Assembly: GCA_023434265.1 (NCBI GenBank)
Contig: JAEYTA010000126.1
Span: 1 to 27,963, forward strand
Length of the DNA stretch: 27,963 nt
Direction: 5' to 3'
Source of the DNA: Pseudomonadota bacterium
Lineage (GTDB): Bacteria > Pseudomonadota > Alphaproteobacteria > Caulobacterales > Caulobacteraceae
A model generated the notes under the pieces. The model worked only from the letters and a program-made list of their open reading frames with translations. It did no database searches and was not told the origin of the DNA. This document shows, one piece after another, positions 7,338 to 15,233 of the stretch. Both the position numbers and the translations under genes were made by a program. Every line of letters starts with the position of its first letter. Within the stretch, counting starts at the first letter, position 1.

Positions 7338-7416
7338 CCGCCGCCTCCCGCCGCCTCTTGTCGTCAGGAGGCCGGAGCGTCACGCTCTCGCCCAACGAGG
7401 AAGAGGGGATATCCCA

Positions 7417-7821
7417 ATGGAAGATTTCATTCCGGTTTTCGCGATTTTCGCGGTCTTCGGCACCATCACCGCCATCGTCGTCGGGCCGAGCTGGCTGAAG
7501 AGCCGGGAGAAGCGTGAGATGCAGGCCACCCTGCGACACGCCATGGACAAGGGCCAGACCCTGCCGCCGGAGGTCATCGAGGCGCTGACCCAGGACGTTT
7601 CGCGCAACCTGCCCTCGCGGACCCGCGATATCCGCCGCGGCATCATCTGGCTGGCGGTCGGCATCGGCTTGGCGGCCTTCGGCCTGATCACCGACGGCGG
7701 CATCCACGGCGACGGCTGGGGCGGTGGTTTCGACACCGGCATGCTGGGCGTGTCGGCCATCCCGATCACCATCGGCCTCGCCTTCATCGTCCTCAGCTTC
7801 TTCAACAAGAACAAGGACTGA
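7417..7821 (+). CDS. DUF6249-like three-helix membrane protein (sigma module 2)
   Basis: A 134-residue membrane protein, paralogous in layout to 5214-5609. It has one N-terminal helix (FIPVFAIFAVFGTITAIVV), a basic loop with an amphipathic stretch ATLRHAMDKGQTLPPEVIEAL, and two C-terminal helices at about 73-91 and 107-129. The KGQ.LPPE..EAL loop is typical of DUF6249 proteins found ahead of ECF sigma genes. A Gly/Asp-rich connector (GGIHGDGWGGGFDTG) between the last two helices is absent from the module 1 protein. The ATG at 7417 is preceded by a GAGGGG site. The sigma gene follows after 26 bases. The biochemical role is unknown. Confidence 0.8.
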   Translation: MEDFIPVFAIFAVFGTITAIVVGPSWLKSREKREMQATLRHAMDKGQTLPPEVIEALTQDVSRNLPSRTRDIRRGIIWLAVGIGLAAFGLITDGGIHGDGWGGGFDTGMLGVSAIPITIGLAFIVLSFFNKNKD

Positions 7822-7847
7822 GGCCGGACCGGACAGGGGAGCCCATC

Positions 7848-8408
7848 ATGACCCAGCCTCTGGTCGACCGGCACGACGTCGAGCTCGCCGCCCTCGCGGC
7901 GGCGGGCGGGCGGCGCGAGTTCGGAGAGCTCGTGCGCCGCCACGGCTCGGCGGTGCGAGCCCTGCTGCGCCGCATGGGGGCCCAGCCGGCCCTCGCCGAC
8001 GACATCGCCCAGGACGCCTTCATCCAGGCGTTCGAGCGCTGCGCCGAGTTCCGCGGCGAGGGCACCTTCGCGGCCTGGGTCAAGCGCATCGCGGCGCGCC
8101 TCTACATCAAGAAGGTGGCGAAGGAGGCGCGCTACGTGGCCGAACTGGAGAGCGAGGACGTCGCACCGGCGACCGACCACGCCGGCCGGGTCGACCTGGA
8201 CGAGGCCCTGAAAAGCCTCAGCGAGGCGGAACGGCTGTGCGTCTCCCTCTGCCACGGGGCGGGCATGGCCCATCCCGAGATCGCCACGGCCCTCAATTTG
8301 CCACTCGGCACGGTGAAGTCTCATGTCAAACGTGGTCTGGATAAACTCCGCGCGCGGCTCCAGCCGGAGCCCGCTCAATCCTTGGGGAGGACTCAGCATG
8401 TCGGCTGA
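7848..8408 (+). CDS. ECF RNA polymerase sigma factor (module 2)
   Basis: A 186-residue ECF sigma factor. Region 2 runs from ELAALAAAGGRREFGELVRRH through LADDIAQDAFIQAFERC and FAAWVKRIAARLYIKKV; region 4 ends in TALNLPLGTVKSHVKRGLDKLRARL. Overall similarity to the first sigma factor is moderate, but the DNA-contacting helix LPLGTVKSHV is the same, so overlapping promoter specificity is likely. The ATG at 7848 follows GGGGA a few bases upstream. The 3' end overlaps the next gene by 11 bases, exactly as in module 1. Its trigger and regulon cannot be read from the sequence. Confidence 0.92.
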   Translation: MTQPLVDRHDVELAALAAAGGRREFGELVRRHGSAVRALLRRMGAQPALADDIAQDAFIQAFERCAEFRGEGTFAAWVKRIAARLYIKKVAKEARYVAELESEDVAPATDHAGRVDLDEALKSLSEAERLCVSLCHGAGMAHPEIATALNLPLGTVKSHVKRGLDKLRARLQPEPAQSLGRTQHVG

Positions 8409-8811
8409 CGAATTCGACCCCGACATCGAGCGCCTGTTCGCCCGCGCGCCGGCCATGCCCGACGCCGCCCTGTTCACCGCCCGCGTCGAGCAGCGGCTGC
8501 AGAAGGGCTCGGCCATCCGCGGCCTGGCTCTGGGCCTCGCCGGCGTGATCGGCGGCGTGGTCGCCGTGCGCGAGACCCTGTCGGTCAACATCGGCTCGGG
8601 CGACGGCGTCGTCGCGGGCGAGGCGCTGGGGCAGGGCGTGCGCTCGGTCTCGTTCAACACCCAGGCGGCGGTCCAATCCGGGCTGGACCAGTTCGGCCTT
8701 GGCAATCTCGAGCTGGGCTCGATGAGCGGCATGCAGCTGTTCTGGATCGCGGCCGGCGCCCTGATCGCCGTCGCCGCCGCCGGCGTGGTGCGCCTGTCGC
8801 AGGAAGTGTGA
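8398..8811 (+). CDS. Membrane protein, probable anti-sigma factor (module 2)
   Basis: A 137-residue protein. The N-terminal 35 residues (DIERLFARAPAMPDAALFTARVEQRL) resemble the corresponding part of the module 1 partner in pattern (LF.RAP..PD..F...V..RL). They are followed by a hydrophobic segment at about 40-57, a periplasmic-looking Ser/Gly/Gln-rich loop of about 50 residues, and a second helix at about 112-131. The start is the ATG at 8398 with GGGGAGGA upstream, overlapping the sigma gene by 11 bases. Position and topology suggest a membrane anti-sigma factor without a zinc motif; this is inference. The longer loop than in module 1 could mean the two systems sense different signals. Confidence 0.7.
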   Translation: MSADEFDPDIERLFARAPAMPDAALFTARVEQRLQKGSAIRGLALGLAGVIGGVVAVRETLSVNIGSGDGVVAGEALGQGVRSVSFNTQAAVQSGLDQFGLGNLELGSMSGMQLFWIAAGALIAVAAAGVVRLSQEV

Positions 8812-8812
8812 C

Positions 8813-8841
8813 GTGACGGCCGCCGGGCGGCGGCCTATCTA
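8813..8841 (+). promoter_or_regulatory. Probable housekeeping promoter of panB
   Basis: gTGACGG at 8813-8819 resembles the Caulobacter -35 consensus TTGACGS, and cCTATCTA at 8834-8841 resembles the -10 GCTANAWC, with a 14-base spacer. The start of transcription would fall near 8848. It lies in the short gap after the second sigma module, so panB need not be read through from it. Confidence 0.5.
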
Positions 8842-8867
8842 GGAGGCTCCCTCGACCTGGAGCCTCC
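8842..8867 (+). promoter_or_regulatory. Perfect 9-bp inverted repeat in the panB leader
   Basis: GGAGGCTCC (8842-8850) and GGAGCCTCC (8859-8867) are perfect inverted copies separated by eight bases, ending four bases before the panB ATG. The right arm contains the only plausible Shine-Dalgarno (GGAG, 8859-8862). In RNA the repeat would hide the ribosome site; but if transcription starts near 8848 most of the left arm is not transcribed, and a DNA operator over the start point is the better reading. Confidence 0.5.
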
Positions 8868-8871
8868 CCCC

Positions 8872-9708
8872 ATGTCCAGTCAGAAGCAGGAGACCGTCCG
8901 CCGCCTCGCCGCGCCGGACATCCGCGCCCGCAAGGGCGGCGAGCCGCTGGTCTGCCTGACCGCCTACGACGCCCCGACAGCCGAAATCCTCGATCCGCAC
9001 TGCGACGTCCTGCTCGTCGGCGACAGCGTCGGCATGGTGGTGCACGGCCTGCCCAACACCGTCGGCGTCACCCTTGAGATGATGATCCTGCACGGACAGG
9101 CGGTGATGCGCGGCTCGAAGCGGGCCATGGTCGTCATCGACATGCCCTTCGGCAGCTACGAGGGCGGCAAGGAGCAGGCCTACGAGAACTGCGCCCGCGT
9201 CATGAAGGAGACCGGCGCGCAAGGGGTGAAGCTGGAGAGCGGCCCGACCGTCGCCGAGACCATCGCCTACCTCGTCCAGCGCGGCATCCCGGTCATGGGC
9301 CACGTCGGCCTGCGGCCCCAGGCCGTGCTCACAGACGGCGCCTTCAAGGCCAAGGGCCGGACAGACGAGGAGCGGCTGCGGGTCATGGCCGAGGCCGAGG
9401 CCACCGCCGACGCGGGGGCCTTCGCCGTGGTGGTCGAGGGCGTGGCCGAGGGGCTGGCGCGCGACGTCACCGCCGCTATCGACAAGCCGACCATCGGCAT
9501 CGGCGCCTCCGCCGCCTGCGACGGCCAGATCCTCGTCGTCTCCGACATGCTGGGCCTGTTCGACTGGACCCCGAAGTTCGTGCGCCGCTACGCCGACCTC
9601 AGGGGCGAGATCGACCGCGCCGTCGCCGCCTACGCCCGGGACGTCCGCGAGCGCCGTTTTCCTGCCGAAGTCGAGACCTACTTCTCGAAAAAGCCAGCGA
9701 CTCCCTAA
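8872..9708 (+). CDS. panB: 3-methyl-2-oxobutanoate hydroxymethyltransferase
   Basis: A 278-residue cytoplasmic enzyme of pantothenate and coenzyme A synthesis. It transfers a hydroxymethyl group from 5,10-methylenetetrahydrofolate to 2-oxoisovalerate, giving ketopantoate. The family's (beta/alpha)8 motifs are all present: LTAYDAPTA, VLLVGDSVGMV (metal ligand Asp51), VIDMPFGSY (Asp90), GVKLESG (Lys120, metal ligand Glu122), VMGHVGLRPQ, VVVEGV (Glu189, probable catalytic residue) and IGIGASAACDGQILV. The length is slightly longer than the 264 residues of E. coli PanB. No panC or panD lies beside it. Its leader holds an inverted repeat that may regulate it. Confidence 0.96.
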   Translation: MSSQKQETVRRLAAPDIRARKGGEPLVCLTAYDAPTAEILDPHCDVLLVGDSVGMVVHGLPNTVGVTLEMMILHGQAVMRGSKRAMVVIDMPFGSYEGGKEQAYENCARVMKETGAQGVKLESGPTVAETIAYLVQRGIPVMGHVGLRPQAVLTDGAFKAKGRTDEERLRVMAEAEATADAGAFAVVVEGVAEGLARDVTAAIDKPTIGIGASAACDGQILVVSDMLGLFDWTPKFVRRYADLRGEIDRAVAAYARDVRERRFPAEVETYFSKKPATP

Positions 9709-9716
9709 GCGGCGCG

Positions 9717-9745
9717 TTGCGGCGGACAAGCCGACCCTCTAGGGT
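9717..9745 (+). promoter_or_regulatory. Probable promoter of the yfgM-like/bamB/der cluster
   Basis: TTGCGGC at 9717-9723 and TCTAGGGT at 9738-9745 are separated by 14 bases, matching the Caulobacter-type housekeeping promoter layout (TTGACGS, 10-14 bases, GCTANAWC). The -10 closely resembles the GCTAGGGT ahead of the heme oxygenase gene. It leaves a leader of about 50 bases before the GTG at 9801. Confidence 0.45.
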
Positions 9746-9800
9746 CCGGCCGGATTGAATTTCAGCGGCCTGATGTCCGTTTTCCGGGGGTGACGTTTCC

Positions 9801-10544
9801 GTGGTTGATGTCTTCGAGCAGGTCGAGGAGGAGCTTCGCTCCGACCGCTACAGGCGGCTGGCCCGCACCTGGCTGCCCGTCGTCGGCGGCGTGCTTCTGG
9901 TCGCCCTGGTCGCCGCCCTCGGCTGGTGGGGCTGGCAGAGCCTGGAGACCTCGAAGGCCGACAAGGCCTCCATCGCCTACGAACGCGGCCTGGAATCGCT
10001 GGAGGCCAACAACCCCGTGGGGGCCGACGCCGCCTTCACCCAGGCCGCCGACGAGGGCAACGGCGCCTACAAGGCCATGGCCCTGATGCAGCGCGCCGCC
10101 ATCGCGCTCGACGCCAACCGGACCGACGACGCCCTTGGCCACCTCGACGCCGCCGCCAAGGCCTCGCGCGATCCGCTGATCGCCGACGCTGCCGCGCTCA
10201 AGGCCGCCTGGGTGGCCATGGACACCGCGCCGCTGGCCGATCTCGAGGCCCGGCTGGAGCCGCTGACCGACGACGACCGCCCCTACAGCGCCTTCGCCGT
10301 CGAGGCCCTGGCCATGGCCCGCCTGCAACACGGCCAGGCCGACAAGGCCCGCGAGGCCCTCGTGCTGCTCAAGAACGGCCTCGACACGCCGCAGGTGGTG
10401 TCGCGGCGCGCCGACCTCGCCATCTCGGCCATCGACGCCGGCGGCGCCGCCAATCTCGCGGCCATCACCCGCGCCATGGCCGCCGCCTCCGTTCCGGCCG
10501 CTCCGGCGACGGCTGCGCCGCCCGCCGCCCCGGCCCGCCCGTGA
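9801..10544 (+). CDS. YfgM-like membrane-anchored TPR protein
   Basis: A 247-residue protein with a single N-terminal transmembrane anchor (about 24-44, rich in Val/Leu and ending in GWWGW). A periplasmic helical repeat domain follows (for example YERGLESLEANNPVGADAAFTQAADEG and ALGHLDAAAKA) like TPR_21/YfgM, and the C-terminus is an Ala/Pro tail. In E. coli YfgM is an inner-membrane partner of the periplasmic chaperones SecYEG-PpiD, and yfgM sits directly before bamB and der, as here. The start is GTG at 9801, followed by the ELRSDRYRRLARTW cytoplasmic segment typical of the family. The bamB gene follows after 23 bases. The order makes the assignment firm, although sequence identity is modest. 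Confidence 0.85.
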   Translation: MVDVFEQVEEELRSDRYRRLARTWLPVVGGVLLVALVAALGWWGWQSLETSKADKASIAYERGLESLEANNPVGADAAFTQAADEGNGAYKAMALMQRAAIALDANRTDDALGHLDAAAKASRDPLIADAAALKAAWVAMDTAPLADLEARLEPLTDDDRPYSAFAVEALAMARLQHGQADKAREALVLLKNGLDTPQVVSRRADLAISAIDAGGAANLAAITRAMAAASVPAAPATAAPPAAPARP

Positions 10545-10567
10545 TCTCCGTTCTCAGGACGCCCGCC

Positions 10568-11983
10568 ATGAATCGTGTGCTCAAAGTCGCCCTGCTGTGC
10601 GGCCTCGCCGTGACCGTCGCCTCGTGCGGCACGGTCCGCCGCGTCCTGCCCTTCGGCCTCGGCGGCGACGACCAGCCGCAGGCCACCGCCACCGCCGGCC
10701 AGCGCATCTCGGTGCTGGAGTTCGAACAGCAGCTGGCGCCCTCCGCCGCCCTCGCCGGCCGCGACTTCTTCCTGCCCGGACCCCAGGCCGCCACGGCCTG
10801 GACCCAACCGGGCGGCGGCGCCGACAACGCCGTCGAGCACGTCATCGCCGGCGCGGATCTCGCCGTGGCCTGGCGCCGCGACATCGGCGCCGGCTCCGGC
10901 CGCACCCGCCAGGTGATGGCCCCGGTCGTCGCCGACAACGGCCGCGTCTTCGTGCTGGACGGCGAGTCCACCGTCTCGGCCCTCGACGCCGGTTCCGGAA
11001 ACGTGGCCTGGAAGGTCGACGTCAAGCCCGATGAGACCTCGGCCGGCGGCGGCCTGTTCGGCTTCGGCCGGGATTCGGGCGGCGGCGGCTTCGGCGGCGG
11101 CGTAGCCGTCGGCGGCGGCAAGGTGTTCGTGGCCTCGGGCTATCGCACCATGGTCGCCCTCGACCAGGCCACCGGCGCGGTGCTGTGGAGCACCCCGGTC
11201 GACGTGCCGATCCACGGCGCCCCGACGGTGGCCGGCTCGCGCGTCTTCGTCGTCGACGTCGAGAACCAGATGTTCGCCTTCGACGTGAACACCGGCCAGC
11301 AGGACTGGTCCTATCGCGGCATTCCCGAGCCGGCCCGCATCATGCGCGCCTCCAGCCCGGCGGTGACCGGCGACACGGTGATCGCGCCCTTCTCGTCGGG
11401 CGAGGTCATCGCCCTGCGCGCCTCGACCGGCCAGTCGTTGTGGAACCAGGTGCTGTCGAACGCCAGCCGGACCAGCGCCCTGTCCGAGATCCGCGACATC
11501 GCCGGCCGTCCGGTGGTCAGCCGCGGCGTCGTCTACGCCGTCAGCCATTCGGGCCAGATGGCCGCCATCGACGTGCGCACCGGCCAGCCGAAGTGGCAAC
11601 TGCCCATCGCCGGCGTCAACGCGCCCCTGCCGGTCGGCGACGTGGTCTACGTCGTCTCCAAGAACGGCGAGCTGACGGTGGTCAACCGCGAGTCGGGCCA
11701 GGTCTACTGGACCCGCGACCTCAACGAGGGCCGTGAGCGTCAGGAAGGGGGCTTCCTCGGCTTCTTCGACCGCACCGTGACGCCTGAGTGGTCCGGTCCG
11801 TTGCTGGCCTCCAACCGCCTGCTGCTGGTCAATTCCGACGGCGAGCTGGTCGCCCTGGACCCGAAGACCGGGGCCCAGACCGCGACGGTAAACCTCGGCG
11901 GCCCCGCCTACATCGCCCCGGCCGCCTACAATGGCGCGCTGTACGTCCTCACCGATCGGGGCCAACTCGTCAGCATTCGCTGA
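10568..11983 (+). CDS. bamB: Outer membrane assembly lipoprotein BamB
   Basis: A 471-residue lipoprotein (signal ending LAVTVASC, Cys20 acylated) with a PQQ-like eight-bladed beta-propeller. Repeats of the form V..G.VFV......ALDA.TG...W recur through the sequence (for example VFVLDGESTVSALDAGSGNVAW, MVALDQATGAVLW and MFAFDVNTGQQDW). BamB is a subunit of the Bam complex that inserts outer-membrane proteins and binds BamA. The protein is longer than E. coli BamB (about 390 residues), partly because of an Ala/Gln-rich N-terminal stretch and a Gly-rich insertion (GGGLFGFGRDSGGGGFGGG, about residues 160-178). It lies between the yfgM-like gene and der, as in many proteobacteria. Confidence 0.93.
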   Translation: MNRVLKVALLCGLAVTVASCGTVRRVLPFGLGGDDQPQATATAGQRISVLEFEQQLAPSAALAGRDFFLPGPQAATAWTQPGGGADNAVEHVIAGADLAVAWRRDIGAGSGRTRQVMAPVVADNGRVFVLDGESTVSALDAGSGNVAWKVDVKPDETSAGGGLFGFGRDSGGGGFGGGVAVGGGKVFVASGYRTMVALDQATGAVLWSTPVDVPIHGAPTVAGSRVFVVDVENQMFAFDVNTGQQDWSYRGIPEPARIMRASSPAVTGDTVIAPFSSGEVIALRASTGQSLWNQVLSNASRTSALSEIRDIAGRPVVSRGVVYAVSHSGQMAAIDVRTGQPKWQLPIAGVNAPLPVGDVVYVVSKNGELTVVNRESGQVYWTRDLNEGRERQEGGFLGFFDRTVTPEWSGPLLASNRLLLVNSDGELVALDPKTGAQTATVNLGGPAYIAPAAYNGALYVLTDRGQLVSIR

Positions 11984-12015
11984 CGGAATCCCGCCAGACG
12001 CGTTAGAAGGCCGGC

Positions 12016-13647
<1,632 letters not shown>

Positions 13648-13652
13648 GGCGA

Positions 13653-13682
13653 TTGACGGCGTCGCCCCGGGGGCTCTAGGCA
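13653..13682 (+). promoter_or_regulatory. Probable promoter of the small secreted protein
   Basis: TTGACGG at 13653-13659 matches the Caulobacter -35 consensus exactly, and TCTAGGCA at 13675-13682 fits the -10. The start point would be near 13688, leaving a leader of about 17 bases with a GAGGGGG ribosome site before the ATG at 13705. This makes expression of the small gene independent of der. Confidence 0.55.
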
Positions 13683-13704
13683 AGGCCCGAGGGGGACATC
13701 ACGA

Positions 13705-14064
13705 ATGAACAGCATCGCCGCCGCCACAGCGAGCCTCCTGCTCGTGAGCCTGCCGGTCCGGGAGGCCGCGACGCCCGCCGCGGCCTGTCCGGTTCCCCAG
13801 CCGCCGGCCGTCGAACGCCCGGTCAAGCCCGAGCGGCCGTCGGTCCCGTCCTGCGTGAACGAAGCGCGCGGCACCCACACGTGCAACAACCGCACCCTGA
13901 ACGCCTACCAGCAGGCGACCACGGCCTATCAGCAATCGTTCACCGCCTATGTGGCGCAGGTGAACGCCTACCTCCAGAAGCTGGAAGCCTACACGCGCCA
14001 GACCGTGACCTACGCGGAATGCGAGCGCGCCGTCGTGCTGCCGAGCCCGATCATCAGCGGCTGA
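13705..14064 (+). CDS. Small exported protein with tyrosine heptad repeat, function unknown
   Basis: A 119-residue protein I do not recognise. Residues 1 to about 27 look like a signal peptide (MNSIAAATASLLLVSL, then an Ala-rich stretch before Cys28). A Pro-rich segment with Cys50 and Cys60 follows. Residues 67-108 form six exact seven-residue repeats that each begin Ala-Tyr or Thr-Tyr (AYQQATT, AYQQSFT, AYVAQVN, AYLQKLE, AYTRQTV, TYAECER), which predicts an amphipathic helix or coiled coil with a tyrosine stripe. Cys106 lies in the last repeat, so the exported protein has four Cys and could form two disulfides. A GAGGGGG site and its own promoter-like sequence support expression. It is convergent with the SDR gene. 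Confidence 0.75.
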   Translation: MNSIAAATASLLLVSLPVREAATPAAACPVPQPPAVERPVKPERPSVPSCVNEARGTHTCNNRTLNAYQQATTAYQQSFTAYVAQVNAYLQKLEAYTRQTVTYAECERAVVLPSPIISG

Positions 14065-14076
14065 TCCGCCGGATCA
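14062..14076. terminator. Short bidirectional hairpin between convergent genes
   Basis: TGATCC-GCC-GGATCA is a perfect 6-bp stem with a three-base loop whose outer ends are the stop codons of the two convergent genes. There is no T-tract on either side, so intrinsic termination is doubtful. It could still act as a weak bidirectional stop or protect 3' ends. Confidence 0.3.
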
Positions 14077-14826
14077 AACCAGCGCCGCCGCCCCCGGCCC
14101 GTCCTTCCACTCCCGGAAGCTGACCTCCAGCGGCGGCTCCCGGTCGCCGCGCGCCAGCTCCACCACCAGCGGCCCGATCTCCGACGGATGGGGCACGGTC
14201 TCCGGGTCCTCGCCGGGATAGGCCTGGGCCCGCATCTGCGTCCGCATCCGCCCCGGATCGAGCACCGCCACACGGATCTTCACGCTCTCCAGCTCGTCGG
14301 CCCAGCACTTCATCAGCATCTCGGCCCCGGCCTTGGTGGCGGCGTAGGCCCCCCAGAAGGCCCGCGGCGCATTCGCCAGGCTGGTCGTCAGATGCACCAC
14401 CCGCCCGGCGTCGGAGGCGCGCAGCAGCGGCTCCAGCGAGCGGATCAGCCGGTAGACGGCGGTGAAGTTGGTCCGCTCGACCTTGGCGAACTGGCGCGGG
14501 TCGGCGTGCGACACCGGGCTCAGCCCTTCGGCGCCCAAGGTGGCCGCCGCCTGCACCCACACGTCCAGCCGCCCGAAGCGCTCGTAGATCGCCCCGCCCA
14601 GCCGGTCGATGGCCCCGCCGTCCACCAGGTCGAACGGGATCAGGGTGGCGTGCTTGCCGGTGGCCGCGAAGATCGCGTCGTCCAGCTCTTCCAGCGCGCC
14701 CTCGGTGCGGCCGGTGGCGATGACGTGCGCGCCGGCCCTGGCCAGCGCCAGTGCGCTTTCATAGCCGATGCCGCGCGTGGCTCCGACGACGAGGGCGATG
14801 CGGTTCTCGAGGGGGAGGTCGGTCAT
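14074..14826 (-). CDS. SDR family NAD(P)-dependent oxidoreductase (YciK-like)
   Basis: A 250-residue classical short-chain dehydrogenase/reductase. The Rossmann motif is GATRGIG (15-21), preceded by the strand RIALVV. The catalytic residues are probably Ser149, Tyr161 and Lys165 (YAATK). The usual NNAG segment is replaced by VQAAATLG. Active-site loop LDPGRMRTQMRAQAYPGEDP and the C-terminal length match the YciK-like group, whose substrate is unknown. The gene is the last of the minus-strand series radA-cvpA-purF-VOC-SDR; an SDR after purF is a recurrent arrangement in Caulobacterales from my general knowledge. It starts 46 bases after the VOC stop. Confidence 0.88.
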   Translation of the reverse strand: MTDLPLENRIALVVGATRGIGYESALALARAGAHVIATGRTEGALEELDDAIFAATGKHATLIPFDLVDGGAIDRLGGAIYERFGRLDVWVQAAATLGAEGLSPVSHADPRQFAKVERTNFTAVYRLIRSLEPLLRASDAGRVVHLTTSLANAPRAFWGAYAATKAGAEMLMKCWADELESVKIRVAVLDPGRMRTQMRAQAYPGEDPETVPHPSEIGPLVVELARGDREPPLEVSFREWKDGPGAAALV

Positions 14827-14872
14827 GGCGCGCTGATAGCGCGGCCGGGCCCGGGCCGGAAGGCGAGGGCGG

Positions 14873-15217
14873 TCAGAAACCGGCGGCGGGTCGCCACAGG
14901 CTGAAGCTGACGCCCTGGTCGTCCTCGACCACGGCGGTCCGTCCCGAGCGGGTGTCCGACGGCGCCGCCGCCTTGCCGCCCAGCTCGGCGACCCGCTTGC
15001 ACAGGGCGTCGACGTCGTCGACGCGGAAATACAGGTGCGGGAAGTCCTTGGCCCGCTCGACCTTGGTGAAGCCGAAGGCCGGATCGCTGCCCGCCACGTG
15101 CAGATAGGTCGGGCTCGACTGCGTCTCGTCGAAGGTCCAGCCGAACAGCCCGCCGTAGAAGGCGCGGGCCTTGTCGATGTCCTGGGTGTCGATCGTGAAA
15201 TAGCCGAGCTGGATCAT
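14873..15217 (-). CDS. VOC-family (glyoxalase/bleomycin-resistance fold) protein
   Basis: A 114-residue single-domain protein with the paired beta-alpha-beta-beta-beta layout of the vicinal oxygen chelate fold: YFTIDTQDIDKARAFYGGLFGWTF, the strand HLYFRVDDVDALCKRVAELGG, and the C-terminal DDQGVSFSLWRP. Potential metal ligands are not obvious, and the substrate cannot be predicted; resistance to antibiotics should not be inferred. The start codon follows directly after a 16-bp palindrome that contains the purF stop codon, six bases away, so translation is probably coupled to purF. Confidence 0.85.
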   Translation of the reverse strand: MIQLGYFTIDTQDIDKARAFYGGLFGWTFDETQSSPTYLHVAGSDPAFGFTKVERAKDFPHLYFRVDDVDALCKRVAELGGKAAAPSDTRSGRTAVVEDDQGVSFSLWRPAAGF

Positions 15218-15233
15218 GAGCGCTTAAGCGCTC
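15218..15233. repeat. 16-bp perfect palindrome at the purF-VOC junction
   Basis: GAGCGCTTAAGCGCTC is perfectly palindromic. The purF TAA stop sits in its middle and the VOC start codon begins on the next base. In RNA it can fold into a 6-bp GC-rich stem with a UUAA loop exactly where the downstream ribosome site should be. It could limit initiation unless ribosomes finishing purF open it. Confidence 0.45.

Noticed and set aside
14873..15217. Bleomycin or fosfomycin resistance protein
   Set aside because: The VOC fold alone does not show resistance, and no diagnostic residues or resistance context are visible.
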